Source of the DNA: Ruminococcus sp.
GTDB taxonomy: Bacteria; Bacillota; Clostridia; Oscillospirales; Ruminococcaceae
Reading direction: 5' to 3'
Assembly: GCF_019423705.1 (NCBI RefSeq)
Contig: NZ_JAHZAX010000002.1
Coordinates: 220,165 to 284,164 of the forward strand
DNA length: 64,000 nucleotides
The translations under genes were made by a program, and so were the position numbers. The notes under the pieces are model-generated. The model ran no database searches. It was not told the DNA's origin and was given only the letters and a program-made list of their open reading frames with translations. Position 1 is the first letter of the stretch. Each line of letters opens with the position of its first letter. Shown piece by piece: positions 40,173 through 48,909 of this stretch.

Positions 40173-41597
40173 TTGGTAACAGGTATCCACGAAGAATGCG
40201 GCGTTTTCGGCATTTACACTAACCACACAAGCGATGTTGCGGCACAGACTTATGTTTCGCTCTATGCGCTACAGCACAGAGGACAGGAGAGCTGCGGCAT
40301 TGTTGTAAACGACGACGGCGTGTTCAGCTATCATAAAGATGTCGGTCTTGTCAATCAAGTATTTGACAAGGAAACTCTCGGCAGGCTGGGCGAAGGCAAT
40401 ATCGCTATCGGTCACGTCAGATATTCCACAACAGGCAACTGCAACGCTTCAAACGCTCAGCCACTTGTTGTAAGGCATATCAAAGGACCTATGTCTATCG
40501 CCCACAATGGCAATCTCACCAATGCGAGAGAGCTGAGAGAACAGTTTGAAAACAAGGGTATGATATTCCACAGCACAAACGATACGGAAGTCATTTCCTA
40601 TACTATCACCGAAGAGCGTCTCAGACAGCCGTCCATACAGGCAGCCGTCGAGAAGGCAATGTACAAGATCAAGGGCGCTTATTCCCTGCTGGTAATGTCA
40701 CCGACAAAGCTTATCGCCGCAAGAGACCCCGACGGCTTCAGACCGCTGTGTCTCGGCAAGATAGACGACGGCTATGTGGTAGCTTCGGAGACCTGCGCTT
40801 TCGATAGTATCGGCGCTGAATATATCAGAGACTTAAAGCCGGGCGAGATAATCGTCATCGACAAAAACGGCCTCAACTCTATCACCACACATTGCGGCAA
40901 AAAAGGCACTATCTGCGTGTTCGAGTATGTTTATTTCGCAAGACCCGATTCTGTTATCGAGGGTTCAAGCGTGCATATGGCAAGGCTCAGAGCAGGCAAA
41001 TATCTTTGGAGAGAGCACCCTGTTGACGCTGATATCGTAATAGGCGTACCAGATTCGGGACTTGACGCCGCACTTGGTTTTTCACAAGAGAGCGGAATCC
41101 CTTATGGTATCGGCTTTATAAAGAACAGATACATCGGAAGAACATTCATACAACCTAGTCAGACGGAGAGAACAAATTCCGTCAAGATAAAGCTCAACGC
41201 TATCTCAAGCACGGTCAAGGGCAAGAGGGTCGTTATGATAGACGACAGTATCGTCAGAGGCACAACTTCGGGACGTATCGTCAAGCTGCTTAGAGACGCA
41301 GGAGCAACAGAGGTACACGTTCGTATCTCATCACCTGCATTCATTGCCCCCTGCTATTTCGGAACGGATATCGACAGCAAGGAAAATCTTATCGCCTGCA
41401 AGATGTCCAACGAAGAGATATGCAAATTCATCGGCGCTGACAGCTTAGGCTATCTGAGCGTTGAAAGCGTAAAGAAGCTTGCGGGAAACTCTGATTGTGA
41501 TTTCTGCGTGGGCTGCTTTACTGAAAAATATCCTATCGACGTACCGAAGGATATGCCAAAGGATAAATTTGAATCGAAGATCTCTGAAAAGAAATAA
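40173..41597 (+). CDS. purF: Amidophosphoribosyltransferase PurF
   Basis: Committed step of purine synthesis: PRPP plus glutamine gives phosphoribosylamine. The TTG at 40173 (after GGAAGGG) gives 474 residues with a short propeptide, so the nucleophile Cys is residue 9 in VTGIHEECGVFGIY, as in Bacillus-type PurF where the leader is cleaved. Glutaminase motifs LYALQHRGQESCG, HVRYSTTGNCN and AHNGNLTN are intact. PRPP loop MIDDSIVRGTTSG and Fe-S cysteines (ICVFEYVYFARP, APCYF, CDFCVGC) are present. It starts 7 bases after the paralog's stop. Confidence 0.95.
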   Translation: MVTGIHEECGVFGIYTNHTSDVAAQTYVSLYALQHRGQESCGIVVNDDGVFSYHKDVGLVNQVFDKETLGRLGEGNIAIGHVRYSTTGNCNASNAQPLVVRHIKGPMSIAHNGNLTNARELREQFENKGMIFHSTNDTEVISYTITEERLRQPSIQAAVEKAMYKIKGAYSLLVMSPTKLIAARDPDGFRPLCLGKIDDGYVVASETCAFDSIGAEYIRDLKPGEIIVIDKNGLNSITTHCGKKGTICVFEYVYFARPDSVIEGSSVHMARLRAGKYLWREHPVDADIVIGVPDSGLDAALGFSQESGIPYGIGFIKNRYIGRTFIQPSQTERTNSVKIKLNAISSTVKGKRVVMIDDSIVRGTTSGRIVKLLRDAGATEVHVRISSPAFIAPCYFGTDIDSKENLIACKMSNEEICKFIGADSLGYLSVESVKKLAGNSDCDFCVGCFTEKYPIDVPKDMPKDKFESKISEKK

Positions 41598-41617
41598 TGA
41601 CTGAGAGGATATAAATT

Positions 41618-42658
41618 ATGAATACAAACAGTTTTTCAAACAGCTATAAGGAAGCAGGCGTTGACGTTACCGCAGGCTACAAGGCAGTTGAACTTATGAA
41701 GCAGCACGTTGCAAAGACGATGACAAGCGGCGTTCTCAGCGGTATCGGCGGCTTTGGCGGACTTTTTGAGCTTGATATGACAGGTATCACAAAGCCGGTT
41801 CTCGTTTCGGGCACAGACGGCGTTGGCACGAAGCTCAAGATCGCTTTCCTTATGGACAAGCACGACACAGTTGGTATCGACTGCGTTGCAATGTGTGTAA
41901 ACGACATTATCTGCTGCGGCGCAAAGCCACAGTTCTTCCTTGATTATATCGCAGTTGGCAAGAACTATCCTGAGAAGATCGCTCAGATCGTTTCGGGCGT
42001 TGCAGAGGGCTGCGTGCAGTCAGGCTGCGCACTTATCGGCGGCGAAACTGCTGAAATGCCGGGCTTCTATCCTGTTGACGAGTATGACCTTGCAGGATTC
42101 TCTGTTGGCATTGTTGACAAGGACAAGATACTTGACCCTGCAACTCAGAAGGCTGGCGACGTTATGATCGCTATCAAGTCAAGCGGCGTTCACTCAAACG
42201 GATTCTCACTCGTTAGAAAGGTGTTCAATGTTGACGCAAAGACACTTTCCACTCATTATGACGAGCTTGGCAAGACACTTGGCGAGACACTTCTTACACC
42301 AACAAAGATCTATGTAAAGGCTGTTATGAGCCTGCTTGACGCTGTTAAGGTAAAGGCTATCTCACACATCACAGGCGGCGGCTTCTATGAGAATATCCCA
42401 CGTTCACTTCCAAAGGGTCTTTCCGTTAAGATCGCAAGAAGCGACGTACAAGTTCTTCCTATTTTTGACGTTATTGCTAAGACAGGCAATATCCCTGAGA
42501 GAGATATGTTCAACACATTCAATATGGGCGTTGGTATGACGGTTGTTGTTGACAAGTCTGACGCTGATAAGGCTATCGAAGCTATCAAGGCGGCAGGCGA
42601 GGAAGCTTATGTCCTCGGCGAGCTTGTTGACTCCGATATGGGCGTTATCATCTGCTAA
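41618..42658 (+). CDS. purM: Phosphoribosylformylglycinamidine cyclo-ligase PurM
   Basis: ATP-dependent ring closure of FGAM to AIR. The 346 residues show SYKEAGVDVTAGYKAVELMK, GGFGGLFEL, the ATP-binding VSGTDGVGTKLKIA, CVNDIICCGAKPQFFLDY and GGETAEMPGFY, and the C-terminal GGGFYENIPR. All are standard for PurM. GAGAGGAT lies before the ATG. It is 20 bases after purF and 12 before purN. Confidence 0.97.
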   Translation: MNTNSFSNSYKEAGVDVTAGYKAVELMKQHVAKTMTSGVLSGIGGFGGLFELDMTGITKPVLVSGTDGVGTKLKIAFLMDKHDTVGIDCVAMCVNDIICCGAKPQFFLDYIAVGKNYPEKIAQIVSGVAEGCVQSGCALIGGETAEMPGFYPVDEYDLAGFSVGIVDKDKILDPATQKAGDVMIAIKSSGVHSNGFSLVRKVFNVDAKTLSTHYDELGKTLGETLLTPTKIYVKAVMSLLDAVKVKAISHITGGGFYENIPRSLPKGLSVKIARSDVQVLPIFDVIAKTGNIPERDMFNTFNMGVGMTVVVDKSDADKAIEAIKAAGEEAYVLGELVDSDMGVIIC

Positions 42659-42670
42659 GGGTAAAGGAAT

Positions 42671-43303
42671 ATGAAAAAGATTTGCGTTCTTGTTTCGGGT
42701 GGCGGAACAAATTTGCAGGCGCTTATTGACGCTGAAAAAAGCGGCATTATAAAAAACGGCAAGATAACCTGCGTTATATCTTCAAAAGAGGGCGCTTATG
42801 CCCTTGAAAGAGCCCAAAACTCAGGCATTGACACCGTTGTTATCCCCAGAAAAGAATATGCCGACAACAAGTCTTACAGCGAGGCTATCCTTGCAGAGCT
42901 TAACAAGCAGCAGGCTGACCTTATCGTGCTGGCAGGATTTATGGTGATACTTGACGAATGCGTCACAAAGGCTTATCCGTACAGGATAATAAACGTTCAC
43001 CCTGCCCTTATACCTTCATTCTGCGGCGAGGGCTTTTACGGACTGAAAGTTCACGAAAAGGCGCTTGAATACGGCGTGAAAGTTTCGGGAGCGACGATAC
43101 ATTTTGTCAACGAAGAGGCCGACGCAGGTGCGATAATCCTGCAAGGCGCTGTTGACGTTGCCAATGATGAAACGGCTGAGAGCCTGCAAAAGAAGATAAT
43201 GGAAAACGTTGAATGGAAGCTTCTGCCGAAGGCTGTTTCCCTATTCTGCGAGGACAGGATAACCATTAAGGACGGCAAGGCTTACGTTGACCTTAAAGAT
43301 TAA
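42671..43303 (+). CDS. purN: Phosphoribosylglycinamide formyltransferase PurN
   Basis: Folate-dependent transformylation of GAR to FGAR. The 210 residues show VLVSGGGTNLQALID, the catalytic INVHPALIPSF (Asn/His) and the formyl-folate region VSGATIHFVNEEADAGAII, where the final Asp is catalytic. There is no sign of the formate-dependent PurT in the window. AAGGAAT precedes the ATG. The stop codon leads within 24 bases into the IMP cyclohydrolase gene. Confidence 0.95.
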   Translation: MKKICVLVSGGGTNLQALIDAEKSGIIKNGKITCVISSKEGAYALERAQNSGIDTVVIPRKEYADNKSYSEAILAELNKQQADLIVLAGFMVILDECVTKAYPYRIINVHPALIPSFCGEGFYGLKVHEKALEYGVKVSGATIHFVNEEADAGAIILQGAVDVANDETAESLQKKIMENVEWKLLPKAVSLFCEDRITIKDGKAYVDLKD

Positions 43304-43327
43304 ATGCTTATTATGGAGGAGAAAAAT

Positions 43328-44044
43328 ATGAAGACCCTTAATATTTATGACGAGCTTAAAAGCAACTCATATCCGGGCAGAGGTATCGTTATAGGCAAAT
43401 CTGCTGACGGAAAGAGTGCTGTGACTGCTTATTTTATCATGGGCAGAAGCGTGAACTCAAGAAACAGAGTTTTCACAGAAACTGAGGACGGTATCAAGAC
43501 TGAGGCCGCTGACCCTAGCAAGCTTTCCGACCCACACCTTATTATATACTCCCCTGTTCGTGTGCTGGGCAACAAGACTATCGTTACAAACGGCGATCAG
43601 ACTGACACGATCTATGAACTTATGGACAAGCAGCAGACTTTTGAGCAGTCGCTGAGAACAAGAGAGTATGAGGACGACGCTCCGAATTACACACCTCGTA
43701 TCTCTGGCATTATGCACGTTGAAAACGGCACTTATAACTATGCGATGAGCATATTAAAGTCCGCTGACGGCAACCCTGATTGCTGCGAGAGATTTACTTA
43801 TTCCTACACAAACCCACTTGACGGCGTTGGCCACTTTATCCACACATATATGGGCGACAGCAATCCTCTGCCAAGCTTTGAGGGCGAGCCTAAGAAGGTG
43901 GAGATACCTAACGATATCGAAGAGTTCACGGGCAAGCTTTGGGAGGCTCTAAACGAGGACAACAAGGTATCGCTGTTTGTGAGATACATCGATATCGCAA
44001 GCGGCAAGGCTGTTTCTAAGGTTGTAAACAAATACAGCAAGTAA
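43328..44044 (+). CDS. purO: IMP cyclohydrolase, PurO type
   Basis: Closes FAICAR to IMP, the last step. This is the PurO fold first described in archaea, not the N-terminal domain of bacterial PurH. The 238 residues show YPGRGIVIGKSADGKSAVTAYFIMGRS near the start, with ASKLS-like DPSKLSDPHLIIYSPVRV, the central GIMHVENGTYNYAMSILK and FTYSYTNPLDGVGHFIHTY. The ATG at 43328 is chosen because GGAGGAG lies 7 bases upstream. It pairs functionally with the one-domain AICAR transformylase 1.1 kb downstream. Confidence 0.88.
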   Translation: MKTLNIYDELKSNSYPGRGIVIGKSADGKSAVTAYFIMGRSVNSRNRVFTETEDGIKTEAADPSKLSDPHLIIYSPVRVLGNKTIVTNGDQTDTIYELMDKQQTFEQSLRTREYEDDAPNYTPRISGIMHVENGTYNYAMSILKSADGNPDCCERFTYSYTNPLDGVGHFIHTYMGDSNPLPSFEGEPKKVEIPNDIEEFTGKLWEALNEDNKVSLFVRYIDIASGKAVSKVVNKYSK

Positions 44045-44074
44045 GCAAAGGATCATAGACAGGGAGTTTGAAAA

Positions 44075-44572
44075 ATGGAGTTAGTTGCTCTAAGATGTCC
44101 CAAATGCAACGGTGAGCTTGAGGTCCACGAGGGACAAAAGCGGACGTTTTGCAAATACTGCGGCTCACAGATACTTCTTGATGACGGCAACAGGATAATC
44201 AACGTTATCGACGAGGCAAAACTCAAAGAAATAAAGCTCAACAAAGAGGTCTCAGACTTTGACAGAAAGCTCCAAAACGAAGAGGACAGGGGCAGATACA
44301 AGTCTGCATCACAAAGACAGGGCTGGATAATTCTTTCCATTGTTTTGCACGTTGTTTTTACACTGCTGTTCAGCGGTGCTGTTATGTATCAGTCGGTATT
44401 CGCCATAATTGCGGCAATATGCGTTTGGATAGGCTTTCCGATACTTTTGGCGGTGGTCAAGCCGAGAAACGCAGGAGGGCTGAGCAGAATAAAGACTGCG
44501 GTACTGTTTTACATAACGTTCACGGTGATTTTCTTCGCTGTGGGTAAAATTTACTTGAAGTATTTGAAATAG
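44075..44572 (+). CDS. Zinc-ribbon membrane protein A in the purine cluster
   Basis: A 165-residue protein. A zinc ribbon spans residues 8-31 (CPKCNGELEVHEG, then CKYCGSQILLDDG). A charged helical linker (EAKLKEIKLNKEVSDFD) follows, and then three probable membrane segments (about residues 86-104, 108-127 and 140-160). It belongs to no named family that I recognise. It is a paralog of the next gene and shares its order of parts. AGGGAG precedes the ATG. It lies between purO and purH without a promoter, so it should be transcribed with purine genes, but its role is unknown. Confidence 0.75.
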   Translation: MELVALRCPKCNGELEVHEGQKRTFCKYCGSQILLDDGNRIINVIDEAKLKEIKLNKEVSDFDRKLQNEEDRGRYKSASQRQGWIILSIVLHVVFTLLFSGAVMYQSVFAIIAAICVWIGFPILLAVVKPRNAGGLSRIKTAVLFYITFTVIFFAVGKIYLKYLK

Positions 44573-44588
44573 TCGGGGGGGAAGTAAT

Positions 44589-45122
44589 TTGGAGCTTATC
44601 GCACTTAAATGCAAACACTGCGGCGGCGAGATAACCATTGAGGAGGATAAAAAGATCGTCTACTGCCCTTACTGCGGCACTCAGAACTACATTGATGACG
44701 GCACTAGAACTGTCAAGATAGTTGACGAGGCAAAGCTTGAAGAGGTAAGGCTGCGGCAGGAGGAGTTCCTTAAAAGAAAAGCCTCGGAGGAGGCACTCAA
44801 CAGCGTAAGGGACAGAAAGCTAAAGCAGCGGAGGATATGGCGTATATTTATGTCGGTCGCCCACGCTGAACTTGTGATACCTGTTTTTATGCTTATGAAA
44901 AATCAAGACGAAACGCCAAGCATAAACCTTATTCTCTTTACACTGGGATATATGCTCATTGTACCGATAATACTGGGCGTTACAAGACCTACTATTCCGT
45001 CAAAAAAGTGGGACGTAAAAGAGAAAGGCAAAGGCAGGCTGATACTGCTTTTCTATATGTCATTTATTGCGGTGCTTATTGTGGCGGTAATGGCAGGAGT
45101 GGCATTATTTGCGATGGACTGA
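44589..45122 (+). CDS. Zinc-ribbon membrane protein B in the purine cluster
   Basis: A 177-residue paralog of the preceding gene. The same start (MELIALKCKHCGGEI), second knuckle CPYCGTQNYIDDG and linker VDEAKLEEVRLRQEEF are present. Three probable membrane segments follow (about residues 88-103, 113-132 and 153-174). The start is TTG at 44589, after a G-rich ribosome site 16 bases downstream of its neighbour's stop. The tandem pair is most simply explained by duplication. The function, and the reason for residing in a purine operon, are unknown. Confidence 0.75.
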   Translation: MELIALKCKHCGGEITIEEDKKIVYCPYCGTQNYIDDGTRTVKIVDEAKLEEVRLRQEEFLKRKASEEALNSVRDRKLKQRRIWRIFMSVAHAELVIPVFMLMKNQDETPSINLILFTLGYMLIVPIILGVTRPTIPSKKWDVKEKGKGRLILLFYMSFIAVLIVAVMAGVALFAMD

Positions 45123-45163
45123 CGCAAAGGGACTATTCATAAAAAATAACGGAGGTAAAAATT

Positions 45164-46345
45164 ATGGCAAATGAAATGCTTTTAAAATACGGCTGCAACC
45201 CTAACCAGAAGCCGTCAAGAGTATTTATGGAGGAGGGCAAGGATCTTCCTATCGAGGTGCTCAACGGCAAGCCGGGTTACATCAATCTGCTTGACGCATT
45301 CAACGGCTGGCAGCTGGTAAGAGAGCTTAAAAAGGCAACTGGTATGTGTGCTGCGACTTCTTTCAAGCACGTTTCACCTGCCGGTGCTGCTATCGGCAAG
45401 CCTTTGAGCGACATTGAAAAGAAGATATATTTTGTTGACGATCTGGGCGAGCTCACTCCCCTTGCAAGTGCTTATGCAAGAGCAAGAGGCGCTGACAGAA
45501 TGTCATCATACGGCGATTTCATTGCACTTTCTGACGAGTGCGACGCCTGCACAGCAAAGATGATCCAGAGAGAAGTTTCTGACGGTATCATCGCACCGGG
45601 CTACACAGATGAAGCTCTTGAGATACTCAAGTCAAAGAGAAAGGGCACATATAACATCATCAAGATCGACGAGAACTATGTTCCTGCGCCAATTGAGAGA
45701 AAGCAGGTATTCGGCGTAACTTTTGAGCAGGGACGCAACGAGCTCAAGATCGACAATGATATGCTGACAAACATCGTAACAGACAACAAGGAGATACCTG
45801 AGGACAAGAAAACTGATCTTGTTATCTCACTCATCACTTTGAAATACACACAGTCAAACAGCGTTTGCTATGTAAAGGACGGACAGGCTATCGGTATCGG
45901 AGCAGGTCAGCAGTCAAGAATACACTGCACAAGACTGGCAGGAAACAAGGCTGACATTTGGTGGCTGAGACAGCACCCAAAGGTTCTGGGACTTCAGTTC
46001 GTTGACAACATCAGACGTCCTGACAGAGACAACGCTATCGACGTTTATATTTCTGACGAGCACGACGACGTTCTTGCAGATGGCGTATGGCAGAACACAT
46101 TCAAGGTAAAGCCGGAAGTTCTCACAGAGGCAGAAAAGAAGGAATGGCTTGCAAAGAACACAGACGTTTGTCTTGGTTCAGACGCATTCTTCCCATTCGG
46201 CGACAACATCGAGAGAGCTCACAAGAGCGGTGTTGCATACATTGCAGAGCCGGGCGGATCTATCAGAGATGATCACGTTATTATGACCTGCAACAAGTAC
46301 AATATGGCAATGGCATTCACAGGCATAAGACTCTTCCACCATTGA
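45164..46345 (+). CDS. purH: AICAR formyltransferase, single-domain PurH type
   Basis: Transfers formyl from 10-formyl-THF to AICAR. The 393 residues correspond to the transformylase domain of bifunctional PurH alone: LLKYGCNPNQKP at the N-terminus, ATSFKHVSPAGAAIG with the catalytic Lys-His pair, SDGIIAPGY, GIGAGQQSRIHCTRLAG and the C-terminal AEPGGSIRDDHVI. The cyclohydrolase domain is missing and is supplied by the purO gene nearby. GGAGG lies 11 bases before the ATG. Confidence 0.93.
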   Translation: MANEMLLKYGCNPNQKPSRVFMEEGKDLPIEVLNGKPGYINLLDAFNGWQLVRELKKATGMCAATSFKHVSPAGAAIGKPLSDIEKKIYFVDDLGELTPLASAYARARGADRMSSYGDFIALSDECDACTAKMIQREVSDGIIAPGYTDEALEILKSKRKGTYNIIKIDENYVPAPIERKQVFGVTFEQGRNELKIDNDMLTNIVTDNKEIPEDKKTDLVISLITLKYTQSNSVCYVKDGQAIGIGAGQQSRIHCTRLAGNKADIWWLRQHPKVLGLQFVDNIRRPDRDNAIDVYISDEHDDVLADGVWQNTFKVKPEVLTEAEKKEWLAKNTDVCLGSDAFFPFGDNIERAHKSGVAYIAEPGGSIRDDHVIMTCNKYNMAMAFTGIRLFHH

Positions 46346-46372
46346 TTTAATTCGCATAAACTGTACTGCTTG

Positions 46373-46510
46373 GTGACTTTACACAGTAGCCCGAGGATAG
46401 GGTTGATAAGGAAAAGACGGTTGCATTGAGCTCTTAACTTTGGTGGGGAGCTTATGTGGTCACTAACTTTTCTGCATTACTTCCCTGCTATACGGATATT
46501 TGCATTTCAC
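46373..46510 (+). ncRNA. Candidate structured RNA (long imperfect hairpin, 6S-like shape)
   Basis: The gap between purH and the lipoprotein gene folds on paper into one long interrupted hairpin. Pairs are GTGA/TCAC (46373-46376 with 46507-46510), TAGC/GCTA (46387-46390 with 46487-46490), AGGG/CCCT (46399-46402 with 46483-46486), GAAAAG/CTTTTC (46411-46416 with 46467-46472), GGTTGCAT with ATGTGGTC using wobbles, and AGCTC/GAGCT (46429-46433 with 46448-46452). A long hairpin with a central bubble is the architecture of 6S RNA. I recognise no conserved primary sequence, and the upstream promoter is weak. Confidence 0.35.
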
Positions 46511-46582
46511 TTGGTATATGGCATTGCGTGATGTTGCTTTGCATATAGATATAACAAAACAATAAATGAAGGAGAAATTAGT

Positions 46583-47284
46583 ATGAAAAAAATTCTTGCG
46601 TCGATTATGGCACTTTCTATGGTATTTGCAGTAACAGGCTGCTCTGAGAAGGAAGAAGATTCTTCAAACAAGGCTGTGGCTACCACAACTACAACAACAG
46701 CCGCTGCTGCTGAGGACGATACAACAACTACAACGACAACTGCTGCTGAGGCTGATTCTGTCGCTGATACTAAGACTGAGACAGAAGCTCCTGCTGACGA
46801 TTCAACAGCTGATGAGGCTGAGGGTACATATGAGAACAACGTTTATGACAGCTCCCTCTACTCATTCACAATTGATTCTTCAAAGTGGGCAATAAGCGAG
46901 ACTTCCGGCGTTGACTGTATGTTCACATACGCTGATTCCGCTGACGACGCTAACCTTGCTTCCGCTTCTATCAACGTTATCTCAATGTCTGACGAGCTTC
47001 TCAATGGTCTTACCGCTGCTGACTATGCAGATCAGATCAAGGCTACATATGACGCAATGGACGGTTACACAGTAACAAACGACAAGGAAGACAAGTTTGC
47101 AGGCAAGGACGCTTACATCGTTGACGTAACAGGCGAGATCGGTTCTGTAACAGTTTACCTAAATCAGATCATCGTTTCTGACAACGGCAACCTTATCGTT
47201 GTAACATACGGCGCAAACGATTCTGCTTATGACAAGCTTCAGGACGAGTTCAAAACTATCCTTGACAGTTTTGAGATCAAGTGA
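46583..47284 (+). CDS. Predicted lipoprotein with Thr-rich linker
   Basis: A 233-residue exported protein. The signal peptide MKKILASIMALSMVFA ends in a lipobox (VTGC), so lipid attachment at Cys20 is expected. A Thr/Ala/Glu-rich linker of about 60 residues with runs of seven threonines follows, then a globular C-terminal domain (from about residue 85: YDSSLYSFTIDSSKWAI ... EFKTILDSFEIK). That domain resembles the PsbP/DUF1795-type domains common in clostridial lipoproteins. It lies between purH and purD. GAAGGAGAAAT precedes the ATG, and a terminator separates it from purD. The function is unknown. Confidence 0.8.
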   Translation: MKKILASIMALSMVFAVTGCSEKEEDSSNKAVATTTTTTAAAAEDDTTTTTTTAAEADSVADTKTETEAPADDSTADEAEGTYENNVYDSSLYSFTIDSSKWAISETSGVDCMFTYADSADDANLASASINVISMSDELLNGLTAADYADQIKATYDAMDGYTVTNDKEDKFAGKDAYIVDVTGEIGSVTVYLNQIIVSDNGNLIVVTYGANDSAYDKLQDEFKTILDSFEIK

Positions 47285-47306
47285 TCGGACGATATTTAAA
47301 ACAAAT

Positions 47307-47338
47307 CAATACCGCACAGCTTTTTGTGCGGTATTGTT
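47307..47338 (+). terminator. Intrinsic terminator of the lipoprotein gene
   Basis: A perfect 12-bp stem, CAATACCGCACA (47307-47318) with TGTGCGGTATTG (47325-47336), followed by a short TT. A TATAAT-like hexamer (47338-47343) begins directly after it and may be the -10 of a purD promoter lacking a clear -35. Confidence 0.7.
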
Positions 47339-47378
47339 ATAATAAGGCAATGCAAATAATTTTACAGGAGGTCTAACT

Positions 47379-48734
47379 ATGGATATATTGGTTGTAGGCG
47401 GCGGCGGACGTGAACACGCTATCGTTATGAAGCTGGCTGAATCGCCAAGAGTTGACAAGCTTTACTGCACACCGGGAAACGGCGGTATCTCACGATATGC
47501 TGAGTGCTTTGACGTTGCGGCTACTGATATCGAGGGCGTTGTTGCGCTGGCAAAGAAGCTCAAGGTTGATATGGTGGCAGTTGCGCCGGACGATCCGCTG
47601 GTACTGGGAATGGTGGACGCTTTGCAGGCTGAGGGCTTCAAGACTTTCGGTCCTAAAAAGAATGCAGCTATCATCGAGGGTTCAAAGGTCTTTTCAAAGG
47701 ATCTTATGAAGAAATACAACGTACCTACTGCAAAATACGAAGTTTTCACAAACAGCGAGGAAGCTATCAAGTATGTCAAGGAGCAGAACACATACCCTGC
47801 TGTTATTAAGGCTGACGGACTTGCTTTGGGCAAGGGAGTAATTCTTGCAGAAAGTGAAAAGGAAGCTGTTGAAGCTATCCACTCTATGATCGACGACAAG
47901 CAGTTCGGCGAAAGCAGTTCAACTATCGTTGTTGAGGAATACCTCACAGGCCCTGAGGTTTCTGTACTTTCATTTACAGACGGCAAGACAGTCGTTCCGA
48001 TGATCTCGTCAATGGATCACAAGAGAGCGCTTGACGGCGACAAGGGTCTTAACACAGGCGGAATGGGCACAGTCGCTCCAAACCCATATTACACAGAGGA
48101 CATTGCAAAGGAATGTATGGAAAAGATTTTCCTGCCGACTATCAACGCAATGAACGCTGAGGGCAGAACATTTGAGGGCTGTCTCTATTTCGGACTTATG
48201 CTCACGCCAAATGGTCCTAAGGTCATCGAATACAACTGTCGTTTTGGCGATCCTGAGACGCAGGTAGTGCTTCCAATGCTTGAGGGCGATCTCTGCGAGA
48301 TATTTGAAGCTATCTACGATCATAAGCTTGCTGACGTAAAGATCGGCTGGAAGTCGGGCTACTGCACCTGCGTTGTGATGGCAAGCGGCGGATATCCTGT
48401 CAAGTACAAGAAGGGTATCGAAATGAGCGGTATGGACGACAAGGGACAGGTAGACGGTGCGTTTATTTATCACGCAGGAACAAAGTACGAGAACGGCAAG
48501 TTCTACACAAACGGCGGACGTGTTCTCGGCGTTACCTGCAATGCGTTCACTCTCCAGGGTGCTTTGGACAAGTCATACGAGGCTGTTTCAAAGATCAAGT
48601 TCGAGGGAGAGCATTACAGAAAGGATATCGGACAGAGAGCGCTGAAAGCTATCCCGAGCGATCCTCTTGATCTTGAATACAAGCAGGATATGGAAGATTA
48701 CATTGAGGAAAACGGCGTTTATCTGAGACAGTAA
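47379..48734 (+). CDS. purD: Phosphoribosylamine-glycine ligase PurD
   Basis: Makes GAR from phosphoribosylamine, glycine and ATP. The 451 residues contain ILVVGGGGREHAI, an ATP-grasp domain with IKADGLALGKGVIL, DHKRALDGDKGLNTGGMGTVAPNP and EYNCRFGDPETQVVLP. This is slightly longer than typical (about 425). AGGAGG lies 8 bases before the ATG. Last purine gene of the cluster, separated from purH by a candidate RNA and a lipoprotein gene. Confidence 0.96.
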   Translation: MDILVVGGGGREHAIVMKLAESPRVDKLYCTPGNGGISRYAECFDVAATDIEGVVALAKKLKVDMVAVAPDDPLVLGMVDALQAEGFKTFGPKKNAAIIEGSKVFSKDLMKKYNVPTAKYEVFTNSEEAIKYVKEQNTYPAVIKADGLALGKGVILAESEKEAVEAIHSMIDDKQFGESSSTIVVEEYLTGPEVSVLSFTDGKTVVPMISSMDHKRALDGDKGLNTGGMGTVAPNPYYTEDIAKECMEKIFLPTINAMNAEGRTFEGCLYFGLMLTPNGPKVIEYNCRFGDPETQVVLPMLEGDLCEIFEAIYDHKLADVKIGWKSGYCTCVVMASGGYPVKYKKGIEMSGMDDKGQVDGAFIYHAGTKYENGKFYTNGGRVLGVTCNAFTLQGALDKSYEAVSKIKFEGEHYRKDIGQRALKAIPSDPLDLEYKQDMEDYIEENGVYLRQ

Positions 48735-48761
48735 ATTTCCAATAATGCACAATGTTGAAGT

Positions 48762-48833
48762 GGGGCGTCGGGGGCGCCATCCAAGGGGACGTCGAGGACG
48801 CCATCCAAGGGGACGTCGAGGACGCCGTCCCCT
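48762..48833. repeat. Three tandem copies of a 24-bp GC-rich unit
   Basis: Units at 48762-48785, 48786-48809 and 48810-48833 share the pattern GGGACGTCGAGGACGCC plus a variable end. The second and third are identical over their first 17 bases. The third ends as CGTCCCC, which can pair with the GGGGACG at its own start. Non-coding, between purD and the next terminator. The GCCGTCCC word recurs in the element at 36386-36473. Confidence 0.85.
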
Positions 48834-48857
48834 ACATTACAAATAGGTTTATAACAC

Positions 48858-48890
48858 AAAAGCGGACGAATTTGTTTTCGTCCGCTTTTT
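48858..48890. terminator. Bidirectional intrinsic terminator between purD and the TetR gene
   Basis: AAAAGCGGACGAA (48858-48870) pairs with TTCGTCCGCTTTT (48877-48889), with A and T tracts on both sides. It serves purD on the plus strand and the convergent TetR gene on the minus strand. Confidence 0.9.
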
Positions 48891-48909
48891 ATATGCAAAA
48901 TTGATTCAA

